A DNA stretch of 64,000 nt, taken from NCBI GenBank assembly GCA_950106755.1, contig OX467084.1:37885213-37949212 (forward strand), written 5' to 3'. The notes below the pieces were generated by a model, which saw only the letters and a program-made list of their open reading frames with translations, was not told the origin of the DNA and made no database searches. Both the position numbers and the translations under genes were made by a program. Each line of letters starts with the position of its first letter. Position 1 is the first letter of the stretch. Source of the DNA: Climacium dendroides (taxonomy: Eukaryota > Streptophyta > Bryopsida > Hypnales > Climaciaceae). Below, piece after piece: positions 25,560-37,036 of this stretch.

Positions 25560-26543
25560 GCTTCTTTGGTTTCTTGATGGTATTAATATATGCTTTAATT
25601 AATGAAAATGAAACTTCCAAGGTAGGTTACCAACCATGGTACTTCACAAGAGTATTATTGTTATACTATGATGTTTCTATCACTATATCGTAGAATTTAT
25701 ACCAAATGGATTTAGATCGTTGATACCAGTGTTGAGAACTAGTATGATATCATAGTTACGCCCAAACCCACATTCAACACTAATGCAAATCCATGAGCAA
25801 TACATTAAAAGATAATCAAGCCTTCACATAAAACTTTTGAGTCTTCCTAAAAGTAGTTTAAAGAACCCTCTATAAGACAATTTAAAGTTTTGTCATTTCT
25901 TGACTTTGAAAATTCTCCAAAACTACAAAAAATTCTCTATAAATCTTTTTTTAATATTTTAAAATTTTCATTTGTTTTCAAGAATAAAAATTTGTAATGT
26001 ATCTATGCACATCAACTTTGTTTTAAAATGGTAGGAGCTACATGTATGTAGTATTCATTTTCTTCAATGTGAATTTTCATCCAAACTCTAAAAAACTTGT
26101 AGAAATTAGTGATGGACATTGTTGGATGCACAAAAATCTTACTTACTATAAAATGTTAATGGTTCATTATGGATTTGTACTATGATATATTAGAATAACT
26201 AAAATCAACAAACAGATGGGTGCAAGTTTGGCCATTGTTACAAAATTCACTATACACTAAAAATTATAGTGCGTCAAGTACAATCAATAAATTAATTGAT
26301 GCTCTTGTTATGTCATGTCAAGAATAGCCTCATAAATTTAATTTATTACACCAAAATTCAATTCTGTAAAATAGAAATCATATTTCTGGTGAATTTTAGA
26401 AGTTCAATTCTTCTAAATGATATGACAAAGATTTATCAATATTTAAAGTAGCTACAAGGATGATTTCTAAAATTAATGTTTAACATCTCTACTTTATGCA
26501 AAGCTACTTCAAAAAAGTAAAGAAAAGTCATATTTTTAATATA
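25560..26543. other. AT-rich intergenic DNA without recognised genes
   Basis: Only short chance open frames were seen. No element ends were recognised. Confidence 0.5.
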
Positions 26544-26760
26544 CTTAATCCGTCCCCAAATGATCTTCCAATTGAACAAAATGCTCAAACTTAAGGCTGA
26601 AAATAATGTTATTAAAAACCAGTTCCTAAGTATGTAAAAGAAATTGTTATCCATTCATCAAATCTTCAAGAACAAAAATGATCATTTTTGAGCAACCGAA
26701 AGATCATTTTAGGACCAAGAAATCAAGGGGAATCAGAAGATCATTTGGAGACGGTAAGAG
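26544..26760. mobile_element. Stowaway-like MITE
   Basis: Left end CTTAATCCGTCCCCAAATGA; right end on the other strand CTCTTACCGTCTCCAAATGA. Both continue into TCTTC, giving about 26 bases of inverted repeat with few differences. TA dinucleotides flank both sides (26542-26543 and 26761-26762). An 18-base perfect palindrome, CAAAAATGATCATTTTTG, lies inside at 26673-26690. Confidence 0.75.
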
Positions 26761-26890
26761 TACTGCAACAAATCAATTTTTTTTTCCAAACCCCTCAAGA
26801 ATTAAAGGGTTAATCCATAAATGAGGCTTCAACCATTCCTTGGTCAATGAATGACAAAGAATCTTCTATGTGGGTCATAAGTGCAACTAT

Positions 26891-27150
26891 TCATCCTCCA
26901 AATTCTTTGTGAAAAGGGAAGATCTTCTACAATAGTTTGACTTCCAACAAGTGCTTTTTGGATTTTTTTAAAAACCAACTATTCACATAATGCCAAAAAG
27001 GTTAACCCTTGAAAGGCAAACTAGTGACTGTGGAAATCATTCCTTTTAGCATTATGTGAATAGTTGGTTTTTAAAAAAATCCAAAAAGCACTCATTGGAA
27101 AATCAAACTATTGTAGAAGATCTTCCATTTTCACACAAAATTTGGAAGAT
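26891..27150. repeat. Long fold-back with a 43-bp perfect core
   Basis: Arms 26951-26993 and 27049-27091 are exact reverse complements (43 bases, starting GTGCTTTTTGGATTTTTTTA), separated by 55 bases. Imperfect pairing continues outward for roughly 60 more bases per arm (for example GAAGATCTTCTACAATAGTTT opposite AAACTATTGTAGAAGATCTTC). Each arm is a member of the dispersed family also found at 28770-28960, 32190-32390 and 33645-34220. Confidence 0.85.
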
Positions 27151-27639
27151 GAATAAGGTAGAACTACCCATTACCACCATTTACCCAATTCCCCCACCTA
27201 CAGGTTCCTCCCATTTCCGTCACTGGCCCATATTACCACAATCTTACTCATCCATGATCATGATGGCAATGCACTGGGGACGCTTCAACAATGGTTTGGT
27301 CATGCTTTACCAAGGGTCTACTAACAATTTTACATTTTAGCTTTGAAAAATCACAAAAAATTCAATTCTTGTTAAAATGTCTTCATTTTTTTTGCAATTG
27401 ACTTCTCTCAAACAATTCAATCTCTGAAAAATATGAGAGCTCATAAATAGCTTCTCCAAAGTACCTAGATAGCAAATCTGTATGGTAATGGGTAGTTCTA
27501 CCTTAGTTGCACTTCTCACCTACATAGAAAATTCATCAACCAAAAAATGGCCATAACTCCGGGTTTAAAAAAGAAAAAAGAAAAAGCTAAAGGCCATAGT
27601 GTCCTTTATGGGTTAAAATGAAAGTTTCTTTTAAGCCCG

Positions 27640-28010
27640 CCGGACACTGACACCTCAGTACGTCTCGTATGAAAGATGTCACCCATTTACTGGTATTTTA
27701 AGATAGTAACTTCCGTGCCACGTGTCAGAAAACGAAGTTACCTGGGAATTTACGGGGGGTTGCATGATGACAAAGCGAGAACATTAGCCTTTCATTTCCT
27801 TCCACGTGTCTTTTTTAGTTCAGGCATTTGATTTGAAAGGGTTTTTTCGCTGACGTAGGGTAACTTTCTGGTTACTCAACAATTGTTGGACATCTGTGAG
27901 TTTTATGTAGTAATTGATTTTCACAGAGTTTCTACTAGTAAGTTACTACTGTATGGTACTGTGCACTTCCAACAGTAAAGATTTATTTCATTGTAAAGAA
28001 ATGGCCTGAA
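27640..28010. promoter_or_regulatory. Unique promoter-like island in the gene desert
   Basis: This stretch is non-repetitive by eye and richer in GC than its surroundings. It carries two CCACGTGTC elements (27718-27726 and 27802-27810), the G-box/ABRE core bound by plant bZIP and bHLH factors, and a TGACGT motif (27851-27856). A GCCGGACACTG end, like the right end of the hAT-like element at 25.5 kb, sits at its left margin. No gene with a recognisable product follows on either strand. Confidence 0.35.
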
Positions 28011-30649
28011 TGACCCATGTATTGCCCCATCTAAGGGTAAATGTAAAAATTGCCCCCTATTTTGTGTTGCTTAAATTATGTATTTCTTTTAGAGTCATAG
28101 TAAATTGCGGGCCTATGATTGCAAATATGAATTCAAAATCTGAAAATTTTATCGGCAAATGAATTTTTTTTTAGTGTTTTTTGCAGGGGTAAAAACAAGG
28201 TGCAATATATGGGTCAATTCTCTGTGGCCCCAAGAATGTCCTGTTCATTTTGTGGGAGGACTATTTTTCATAATCTCCTCTTGGCGTGTGAAATTGGTGA
28301 AATCCTCAATGCCCCCCAAGCAACAATTTTATTAGTTGGAACCTTTGGTTGAGTTCAATAAACTCAAAGTGTATGTAACTATGCAAATATAAGTTTTTTG
28401 AGTTTTCTAAGAGTTGTATTGCTGAATTTGAAAACATGTCCAAATAAAATCCTTAACCATTTTTGAGTCAACATTCCACTTTTAAGGTCTACTTTATTCA
28501 AACTCAACTTGTGGTTGGAACTCCAATTAATGTATGAGGCTTACATAAAGCTCAGCTTCAACACATTAAGCTACACATTGAATTTAAATTTCAACTCCAT
28601 CATCTACATGGGGCTTGGTACGAAATTTTTATAAATGAATTTGAGTGCTTTTGATGTTTTGTACAAATATTTTCTCATTCACCTCCAAAAATATTGAATT
28701 ATCCCTAAACAACCTTTTTTAAGCCCATTGGATTTAGGCATCTGAGGTTTAAATCCTTAACCTTGGAATGTTGGATTGGCAATCGTGGAAACCATTTTCT
28801 TTGGTATCGTGTAAATCATTTGTTTAATAAAAAACCAAAAACTCTCATTGAAGGTCAAACTATTATGCAAGTCCTCCCCTTTCTACACAAAATTCCAAGG
28901 ACAAACATTTGCACTTTTCTTATATAGAAGGATTTATTGTCATCCATTGGAATTTTTTTAAGCCATTGCATCATTATAGGGTCAAGGACCAAGGGTAGTT
29001 CAAATTTCATAAATTATAGAGATGTATTATAAAATAAAAATTAGAATAAAAATTTATTGATGGCTCTCAAATAATATTTGTAAAATATGATCCATAGATC
29101 ATATCCATATGATTAGATCAACTTAAACACAAATAAAACTTAAAGCCAAAAATCACAAATTTCTTCTCAAATCCATTGTAAATTGAATATTTGTGATTTT
29201 CATAAGAATTTATTTCCTTTAAGTTCAAAATACTATGTTTTAATCACAGTAATTCTTAATGATTTTTATTTTATTTTTTTATCCAAGCCATTTTTGAAGG
29301 GTCTTTTTTTGAGTTGAAAAAGTTATTTTTTGAAGCTGAACTTAACAATCTCCTTTGAATTATATAATATTTTCAAAGCAAAGTCTTTAGAATCTATATT
29401 GTATTATACAAATGTTAAAGAATCATTACAAAAATCCTTTAAAAATGGATGAAAAAATGCATTTTTATGACCTTGGGATCTATCTACATTCATCTTTTAT
29501 TCAAAATTTGAATGCCTGGTCTTCTACGGGTTAAGCTATTGTATACTTATTTGGGATTTTTGCTTGTTGTGAGTTTTTATGATAAGCTACACCATGCATA
29601 CCCAACTACTTCCTATAGTTGAACCCTTGTACTTGTTACCTTGATAAGCTTGAAAATCTTACGTTATACAATTTCACCTCCTTCTAAATCTTCAAAGAAA
29701 AATGTTGGATGTTAAATGTTACTAATTCTTCAAAACATCCATTGTAAATATACCTTGCTACATGTTCAAGGAACTTCAAAGTTGATAAAGTAGAATTGTA
29801 GAATATATTTTTCATTTTTGTTAAAAAGACAAAAAGTTGATAAATTAAACATACATTATTTGTTAACCCTCACAAGACACAACCTATCACCAAGCTACTT
29901 TGCCAAAAATGATAAAATTTATGAACCAATAGGTATATTTTTCATTTCTGCATTGATTTTGAAAAGTAATCCATTGACTATTTTTTGGCTTGTCTAGTGC
30001 TACAATGTTAATAGTCAAAAAGCTAAATATATATTATTTGTTACATATTGTGTGTTATATCATATATGCTCTACTTATAACGTATATATTAGGTAGGAGG
30101 TTTGTAAAGTACTTGGGCTCTAAAAGCATCCTTTAATTCAATTCCATTTGTCTTTCAAGAAATTTTTTTGAAAAATATTTCAAGAATTGTAGCCTCCCGA
30201 AATGAATTCCTAGACCTTAAATGGGCACTTTATGGACCTCCTACCTTAAAAAGGTTTTATTGTTAGTATCAATTTCATGCTCTGACTAATGTAAAAAATT
30301 CAAAGATTTTTACCTCAACTTTGGTTCTTAAAGTGTTTTCTGCAAAGGTATAGTTTGCTTTTCTCAATGCACTAGAAATATACAAATAGTGTTTATTTCA
30401 AGAATTGGATGCTTCTAGAGTATGAGTGTGACTATTGGGTCTCAGTTTCAAAAATTCATAACTAATTCCAAGAAGCTCCAAAAAAGTGAAATGATTTGGA
30501 TTAGTCAATGGAAAATTTATTAAAAATATTTTAAGAAGTATAGCCTCTTTAAATTAATCCTTAAACCTTAAGTGGTCACTTTATGAACCACCTACCTTAG
30601 AAGTTCAACATATCAATCTCATGCTCTATTGTAGAGGTGCTTATATGCA
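28010..30649. other. AT-rich repeats, no gene
   Basis: Contains a copy of the family found at 34.4-35.05 and 55.3 kb (about 28010-28200; TTGCAAATATGAATTCAAAA) and one of the 33645 family (28770-28960). Two CTACCTTA-ended MITE fragments lie at about 30110-30250 and 30440-30600. The rest is unassigned. Confidence 0.5.
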
Positions 30650-31335
30650 AAAAAATTGCACCATCAGATACTTATAACACAATTACTCAAAAACGGAGGT
30701 TGGCGGACAACATAAAAAAAATCACAAAAAGTCAAAATTAAAATTATTTTTTTTCCCCTAAAAGTATTCTATATGTGAAGCTTTGATTCATTCTATTTGG
30801 ACTAGCAATGAGAAAGTTATGGACAATCTTGTTTTTCGGGCAATCTAAGCATCTTCTTCAAAATATAACTATAGAATTCATTCTTGAATGGAATTTTTAC
30901 ATTTAAAAAAAATTGTTTGATAAGGTTAAGTGTGCTTTCTAAAACAATTTCACCATTGGGATTATTGTGTTTCACTTCCATCTTAGAAGTATTAACAATT
31001 TAGTTTTTTTTTCAATCTTAAACTTACTTCTACTTATTAACAATATTTTAAAGAATGAAAATCAAATGTTTTTATTTAAGAAAAAATTTCCTAGACTTTG
31101 AACCCAATTATTCAATATAATAAATTTTAAATTCAAAGTATGTAGTGCAAAAAATTTCCACAAATGGCAGTCAAAGTCATCTGAAACTAAAGGCCAAAAT
31201 TCATAAAAACTTATTTTTCCAACTTTGAATGCTAATATCTTCCAATTTGTTTGTACAATCTTTATGTAAATTTTACCACATGATCTTAGACAAGTCAAGT
31301 ACAAGATCCTATATTTAGATTCTAAAAAAGTTATT
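30650..31335 (+). repeat. Large AT-rich repeat family, copy
   Basis: Shares ordered phrases with the copies at 42.3-43.15 kb (same strand) and 54.2, 60.7, 62.3 and 63.2 kb (opposite strand). These include GATTCATTCTATTTGGACTA, ACAATTTCACCATTGGGATT, GAATGCTAATATCTTCCAA and ACAAGTACAAGATCCTA-like text near 31300. It has no coding capacity. Confidence 0.6.
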
Positions 31336-32029
31336 TTCAAAGGTCCAGAAGTAGTCATAATACAAGGATCAATTAGTAAAATATAATTATAGGTTAGAAA
31401 TATCTATTTAATAAAATTGGAAAGGCAAGAGCTTGACATTGAATTCTTTGTAGTGTAAATTTTTTCTTAGGTGATGTGCATTTTTCCTACAAGTGAGATG
31501 TGTACATTGATGCTTCTTAAATGTTTCCACAATAAAAATTTTAAAAATTCATCACCAATAATTTTCAATCAATTATTGTATAACACAATGAAAAATATAC
31601 AAAATAATTTATTAAAAATATAATTTTTATTTTTTAAAATTTAAAATTGGTATGTTGATCAAGATTGTATAAAATAATAAATTTAATAGGATAGTTTTGA
31701 TAGGATATTCTTAAAATGGAATTAAAAAAAACTTGAGTTGGACGGGCTTTGTAGTGGGGCTCCAAGCCTTCTTGGAGAATACCAAGGCTTTTTTTTATGC
31801 TTTCTAGTGTCACATTGTACTAGAAAAAATAATTTGGTTGAAACATGCCAAAAAACTTAGAAGAAATCACCAAAAAACTTTGAATTAAAAAAATCTTGGA
31901 TGCAATTGCCAAATTGTGGATGAGAACCAAATTATAGACATGTACTATGTACTAATGTGATATTTTCTATCCAACACACGGATGAATGTTGAAATTTGGA
32001 ACACCACTATAACATTTTATATCACCACT

Positions 32030-32518
32030 TTCGCACTTTTTAATCCACTAAGTATGTTGCGGACCACATTGGTCCAATAGATGACTTCACTATTGATTGT
32101 AGCAAAAGCAAATGGGCCTATTGGTTCAATAATCAACAAATTTTGGTGACTACCTTGGTCATGGGGTGGCATCCTTATAGGATTAACCCTTAAAAGATGA
32201 CGGGGTGACTTTGGAAATCATCATTTTGTATAACCGTGTGAAACATCGGCTTAAAAAATTATAAAAACACTCATTGCAAGACAAACTACTGTAGAAGACC
32301 TCTCCTTTTCTTGCAAAATTTCAAAGATGAATAGTTGCACTTTTGTCCTACATAGAGAGATTATTTGTCATCCATCGGATGCAAAACGTCCACCTCAAAG
32401 GCCATATTCGTTATATTGAGACTTTTGGTAGTCTCATTTTTATCCTCGACTCGAAGATAAATCATAATAACTGTTCAATTTTAAGACTATTTGGTAAGTT
32501 GAGATTTCAATGTATTAA
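32030..32518. repeat. Copy of the dispersed 33645-type family
   Basis: Contains GTTGCGGACCACATTGGTCC, GACTACCTTGGTCATGGGG, TGTGTGAAACATC and TTTGTCATCCATCGGA in the same order as 33520-33860. Confidence 0.55.
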
Positions 32519-33109
32519 TCATACTACTAAAATCACAAGGTCTTCCGTAATATCAGATTTTTACACTGTGTGATATTATAAAATTCCAACAGCCATTTCA
32601 CCACTGTAATATCACACAGTGTTAAAATGTGATATTATAGAGGTAAAGTGATATTATGGAGGTTTCATATTTCTTGGCTTCACACTTCATTTTACTTTCA
32701 CAATTCTATGATTTTCTTTTCTTACTACCAAATGATTTGAAGCCTTGTTAGATTGAAGCAATTTTGGATTCTACAACAAAATATTTACAAAGTCTTTGCA
32801 ATTTGACAAATTTGCATTTCAATTCTTCAATTTTGGTCATCATTGTTTGTAAGTGAAAAAATTTATCAAGTAGTGGTGTCCTTGCAATGTTTTCATGTTT
32901 GCAAAGATTTTTCAAAAAAAATTATAATATAAATTTTTTCTTTAATTACTTTCTATTGCACAATATATGTATTTCCAAAAAATATTGTATGAGAATGTCA
33001 ATATTTTCATTTAAAGATTATTCATATTTTATTAATCTACATTTTATCACATGAGAAATTAATGAAAGTAATATAATTAATGCATAACAAAGCTAGTGCC
33101 AACCGCTAG
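32519..33109 (+). mobile_element. Non-autonomous Helitron, copy 2
   Basis: Starts TCATACTACTAAAATCA and ends CCAACCGCTAG, between an A (32518) and a T (33110), exactly like copy 1. It is 591 bp, about 290 shorter than copy 1. It shares GTGATATTA motifs, CTACCAAATGATTT and GATTTTGGATTCTACAACAA with it. The 3' hairpin is degraded (ATGCATAACA). No coding capacity. Confidence 0.75.
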
Positions 33110-33644
33110 TATATATAAAAACCTTTGATTTCCCAAAGGTTGCAGGCTCATCTTATCCTCGACTCGAGGATAAATCACTATAACTATTTTAGGGTTGTAG
33201 TCTCAAAATGTGCAGATTGTCTCATTTTAACGAATAAGGCCATCTCAATGTTTAACCCATGAGCACCTAGAGCAAATTCATTGAAATCTAGACCTTTTCA
33301 ACTTCATTCCACTCAAACTTTCTCCTACGAAGAGATCCACATAATCCAACCGTACCGATTGGTAGTCAAGAGAAACCCAAAGGGTGTGGTGAAAAAGACA
33401 CAACCTTTTGACTGTACTACTCAAAAGATTATAGTAGTCAAATAAGAATGTTTTTCAAAATGGAGAGGCCAGATTTTGGCCCCTAGGGGCATTCCAGGGT
33501 TAAGGGTTAAGGGTTAATCCAGTAAGGACGTTGCGGACTACAATGGTTTGATGGATGACTTCACTACTGATTGTAGAAAAAGTGAGTGTACTATTGGTTC
33601 AATAATCGGAGAGTTTGGGTGACTACCTTGGTGATGGGGGGATT

Positions 33645-34220
33645 GGGGGCCGCATCCTTGACCTTGGTGACCATGGAAATCAATCCTTTTGAAACTGTGT
33701 GACATCATCTAGTTAAAAAAACCCAAGAATATTCATTATGAGTCAAACTACTGTGAAAGTTTTTCCCTTTCCACCCCCTAATTCCGAGGACGAATAGTTG
33801 CACTTCTGTCCTACACATGAAAATTCCTTGTCATCCATTGGACAAAAAATTGTCTGCCGCGGCATTTGAGGGTTAAGTTATAGGGTTAAAAAATGAAAAA
33901 AGAAAAGTCAAAGATTCAAAGATATTTCTTGGGGGCTGCATCCTTAACCTTGGTGACCGTGGAAATCGGTCCTTTTGAAACTGTGTGACATCATCTAGTT
34001 TAAAAAACCCAAGAATATTCATTGGGAGTCAAACTACTCTGAAAGATTTTCCCCTTTCCACCCTCTAATTCCGACGACGAAGAGTTGCATTTCTGTCCTA
34101 CACATACCTGAAAATTCCTTTGTCATCCATCCGACAAAAAAATGTCCGCCGTGGCGTTTGAGGGTTAAGTTATAGGGTTAAAAAATGAAAAAGAAAAGTC
34201 GGAGATTCAAAGATATTTCA
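33645..34220. repeat. 286-bp tandem direct duplication
   Basis: Two copies begin GGGGGC.GCATCCTT at 33645 and 33931 and end AGATTCAAAGATATTTC. They are highly similar along their length. Each contains GTGTGACATCATCTAGTT, a CAAACTACT...CCCTTTCCACC block and GAGGGTTAAGTTATAGGGTT. Single copies of the same unit are spread over 22-34 kb. Confidence 0.9.
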
Positions 34221-34419
34221 CACACCCCACTGTTCGGGAGTTCAGTCAGACCAACTGACTAACTGAGTTCACACTTTACAGCAAGACTTCAGGAGTTCCG
34301 AACATGTTGCTCATCATCTGCAAAGACAAAAGGCGCCGGCACCCACTCTTTCATGAGCACGTCCACTTTCATGAGTAAACCCATCCCACGAAGTGGGGAC
34401 CACCGGGATAAAGGTGAAT

Positions 34420-35055
34420 TTTGGGTTCTCCAGGGTAAAAGTGAAAAAGAAAGAAAAAGAAAAGAAAAGAAAAAAAGTTCCCTATTTTGGACCATGTGTA
34501 GGATATGTTCTTTCATTTTCCTAGTCTGTGAGCGCAAGTATGAATTCAAAATTTGCAAATTTTATCATGTGTGGAAAATATACCCTAAAACTTTTCCTTT
34601 TTTTAAGTCACTTTCGTGAGTTGCTGAACTAAAGGTATGGTATGAAGTGAGACTAGGGTAGGGTGAATTTTGTGTTCTTTGGGGTAAAAGTTTTTAAAGA
34701 AAATCCCTGTTTTGTGTAATGTAAATGGTTTGTTCCTATCTCTAATTGCAAATATGAATTCAAAATTTACAAAATGTGATCGTGTGTGGCAAATACAACC
34801 CTATTAAGTTTTTGAGTCACTTTTTCATGAGGTTCGAGACAAACCATCGTAAGATACTAAGCTTGTCTCATGGAGTGGGGAGTGGGGACTAGGGTAGGGT
34901 GAATTTTGTGTTCTCCATCTAGGGAAAAAGTAAAAAAAAAAAAATCTCCTATTTTGTGCCATATTTAAGATATGTTCTTGACCTTCCTCCATTACCTTGG
35001 GGTGTTTGAATTCAAAATTTGCAAATTTTATCATGTGTAGCAAATAATACCCCCC
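34420..35055. repeat. Three successive copies of a dispersed ~160-bp repeat
   Basis: Copies at about 34420-34600, 34655-34810 and 34885-35055 share, in order, GTGAATTTTG.GTTCT, a purine-rich run, CCTATTTTG and GAATTCAAAATTTGCAAATT. Each then ends in ATCATGTGTGG or a close variant. The same unit forms the interior of the 55273-55542 element and occurs at 28010-28200. The third copy ends in CCCACTTCG...CGTCCC, resembling the right terminus of the 55273 element. Confidence 0.75.
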
Positions 35056-37036
35056 CGGGGGGGTAAACCCACCCTACTGGGCGGGGCCCACTTCGTAGGA
35101 CGGCTTTAGCGTCCCACCCAACCGTCCCTGCACTTGCCTCTGACAAAACACAGCCCCAATTCAGGAATCAAACCTGCCCTTTGGCCAACTTTTACCGGAC
35201 CCGGAAAACCGTCCGGCACCAAAATATCTCCCAAAGGCGGCACCCTTTTGCATCCTTCTCCAGCACCAGAAAGCCTTCCCTGCCGCCACGTAACCCCCCC
35301 GTGGACGGCTCCCACCGCCCAACACGTAGTCCTGCCACTCCGCCTGTCCCCTCCCCTCCAAGTCCCTTTTCCTGGCAGCAACTCCGCGTCGCTGAACTTA
35401 CAGCACGTACGATCCCACAATAAAAACAGGCCCACGCTCCTTGACAGCACTGCTCTAGCTCACGGGGGCTCTCCGAGTGCCACCATGAAAATTCCATCTG
35501 CCAACATTCGACAGTTGGCCTCGTAGTTGTGTCCAATCTCGAATCCATGGAACTCGAAGTCCAGGCGACAATGGTGGGTCTGAGGAATGAAGGCAACACC
35601 TGATCGATGACTGACTGACTGACTGCATGTAAGCAAGCACGGCCGGGGATGGGATGCAGCTTTGCTCAAAATCAAGACCATTGGGTGGTTCGATCTTGAG
35701 TTTGTGGAGTTGGAATACATTTTGGAAGTTGTGTCTTGAGAGATTCAATTCGTGGGTGTTGGTTGACAGATGGGATGCGCGCAAGAGAGTCCATATATAT
35801 ATTGAGTGATTCGATCTTGTGTGTGTGTGTATGTGTGTCTCCCGTTTGTGGATTTGGAATACATTTGTTACACAATTTGGAAGTTGTGTCTTTCATGGTA
35901 GTGGGAGATTCGTGGGTGTTGGTTTGACAGATGGGATGCAGCTTTGCTCAATCAAGTCCACTGAGTGATTCGATCTGACTTGTGTGTGTGTTGTGTTGAG
36001 TCTTTCGTGGTAGTGGGAGATTCGTGGGTGTTGGGTTGACTGATCGATGGGATGCAGCTTGTTTAATCAATAAAGTCCATTAGCTGATTAATTCGAGCTT
36101 GTGGCACGGGTGTCCCGTTACTCGAATTTGAACATATTTGCTAGCTACACGATTGGCAAGTTGGGTCGTTCATGGTAGTGAGAGATTTGTGACTGCATGG
36201 TGGGTTGACAGAAGGGATTTGAATAGGTTGAAGGTTTCAATTCGGGATTCGATCGTGTAGCTGTAATTGATCGGGTGAGAGCTTTTGGAGGCTGTGAGGA
36301 TTGTGGAATTGGACCGGGGTCAGTGAGCGAATTGATTGATTGGATTAGTTGTCATGGATGTGTTGTTGCGATCGAGGCTCAATGCATTTGAGCTCGAGAT
36401 TTTCGAAGTTTATGGAAGTTTGTAAGATTCTCGGGATTGCGTGAGATTCTCAAAGTTGTATGGTGGAACTGAAGGTTTGGATTCTGGGTGTCAGTGCGTG
36501 GATGCGAGGGTCGGACGTTGCTGCAGTTGCGGAGTCGAATTAAAGTGTTGCTGTCGGTATTTGATGTCAGAGATCGGAGGCGTCGACCAGCTCTTGCGAT
36601 GAAATTTTTCTTCTACCTTGACATTCAACAGTGTGGTTGAGGTCGAATTGGGAGCTCACAAGTGGCATTGCTCATCTTTGAAGACGATTCGATTGAAAGC
36701 AATCGAATGTTGAATCGGCGTCTTTTGGGGGTCAGTGCGAATTTCGCAGCTCCGAGGTTACAATTCAGAAATTTCTTTGGTATCACCACTTCGGCTACTT
36801 CGCTCGGTAGACACAATTGGTACCGAGCGCGTAGATCGGAACATTCCGACTGCGAATTTGATGGGAGTGGGAGCTGGGATCTCGAGAGTAATGATCGCAG
36901 TCGAGTTTCGGGCGTTCACAGTACGTTACAGAATTCCTCGAAGCAGGCATCACGAAGCCCAAGAATTCGACTACAATCGGATTGCAAACTTCGCGCGGAG
37001 AAAGAATTAATCGAAATCACAGTGAGAGCGTGCAAT
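35056..37036. promoter_or_regulatory. GC-rich upstream region and leader of the DOG1-domain gene
   Basis: GC content rises sharply at 35040. Open frames exist on both strands at 35.1-35.6 kb but none resembles a known protein, so I read this as promoter/leader. At 35648-36230 there is a decayed minisatellite anchored by GATGGGATGC at 35648, 35769, 35930 and 36046. From at least 36662 to the gene the frame of the coding sequence is open, with an in-frame ATG at 36707. Confidence 0.45.
35648..36230. repeat. Decayed minisatellite with alternating unit length
   Basis: Units anchored by GATGGGATGC start at 35648, 35769, 35930 and 36046, with a degraded anchor (GAAGGGATTTG) near 36210. The spacings are 121, 161, 116 and about 164. 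Shared phrases are GAGTGATTCGATCTTG, AATACATTTTGGAAGTTGTG and GAGATTCGTGGGTGTTGG. The long units include a TG-rich block. Confidence 0.75.

Noticed and set aside
35106..35784. Several overlapping frames of 86-135 codons on both strands
   Set aside because: GC-rich DNA gives long frames in many phases. None has a recognisable motif or a supported splice pattern, and they precede the DOG1-like gene where a promoter is expected.
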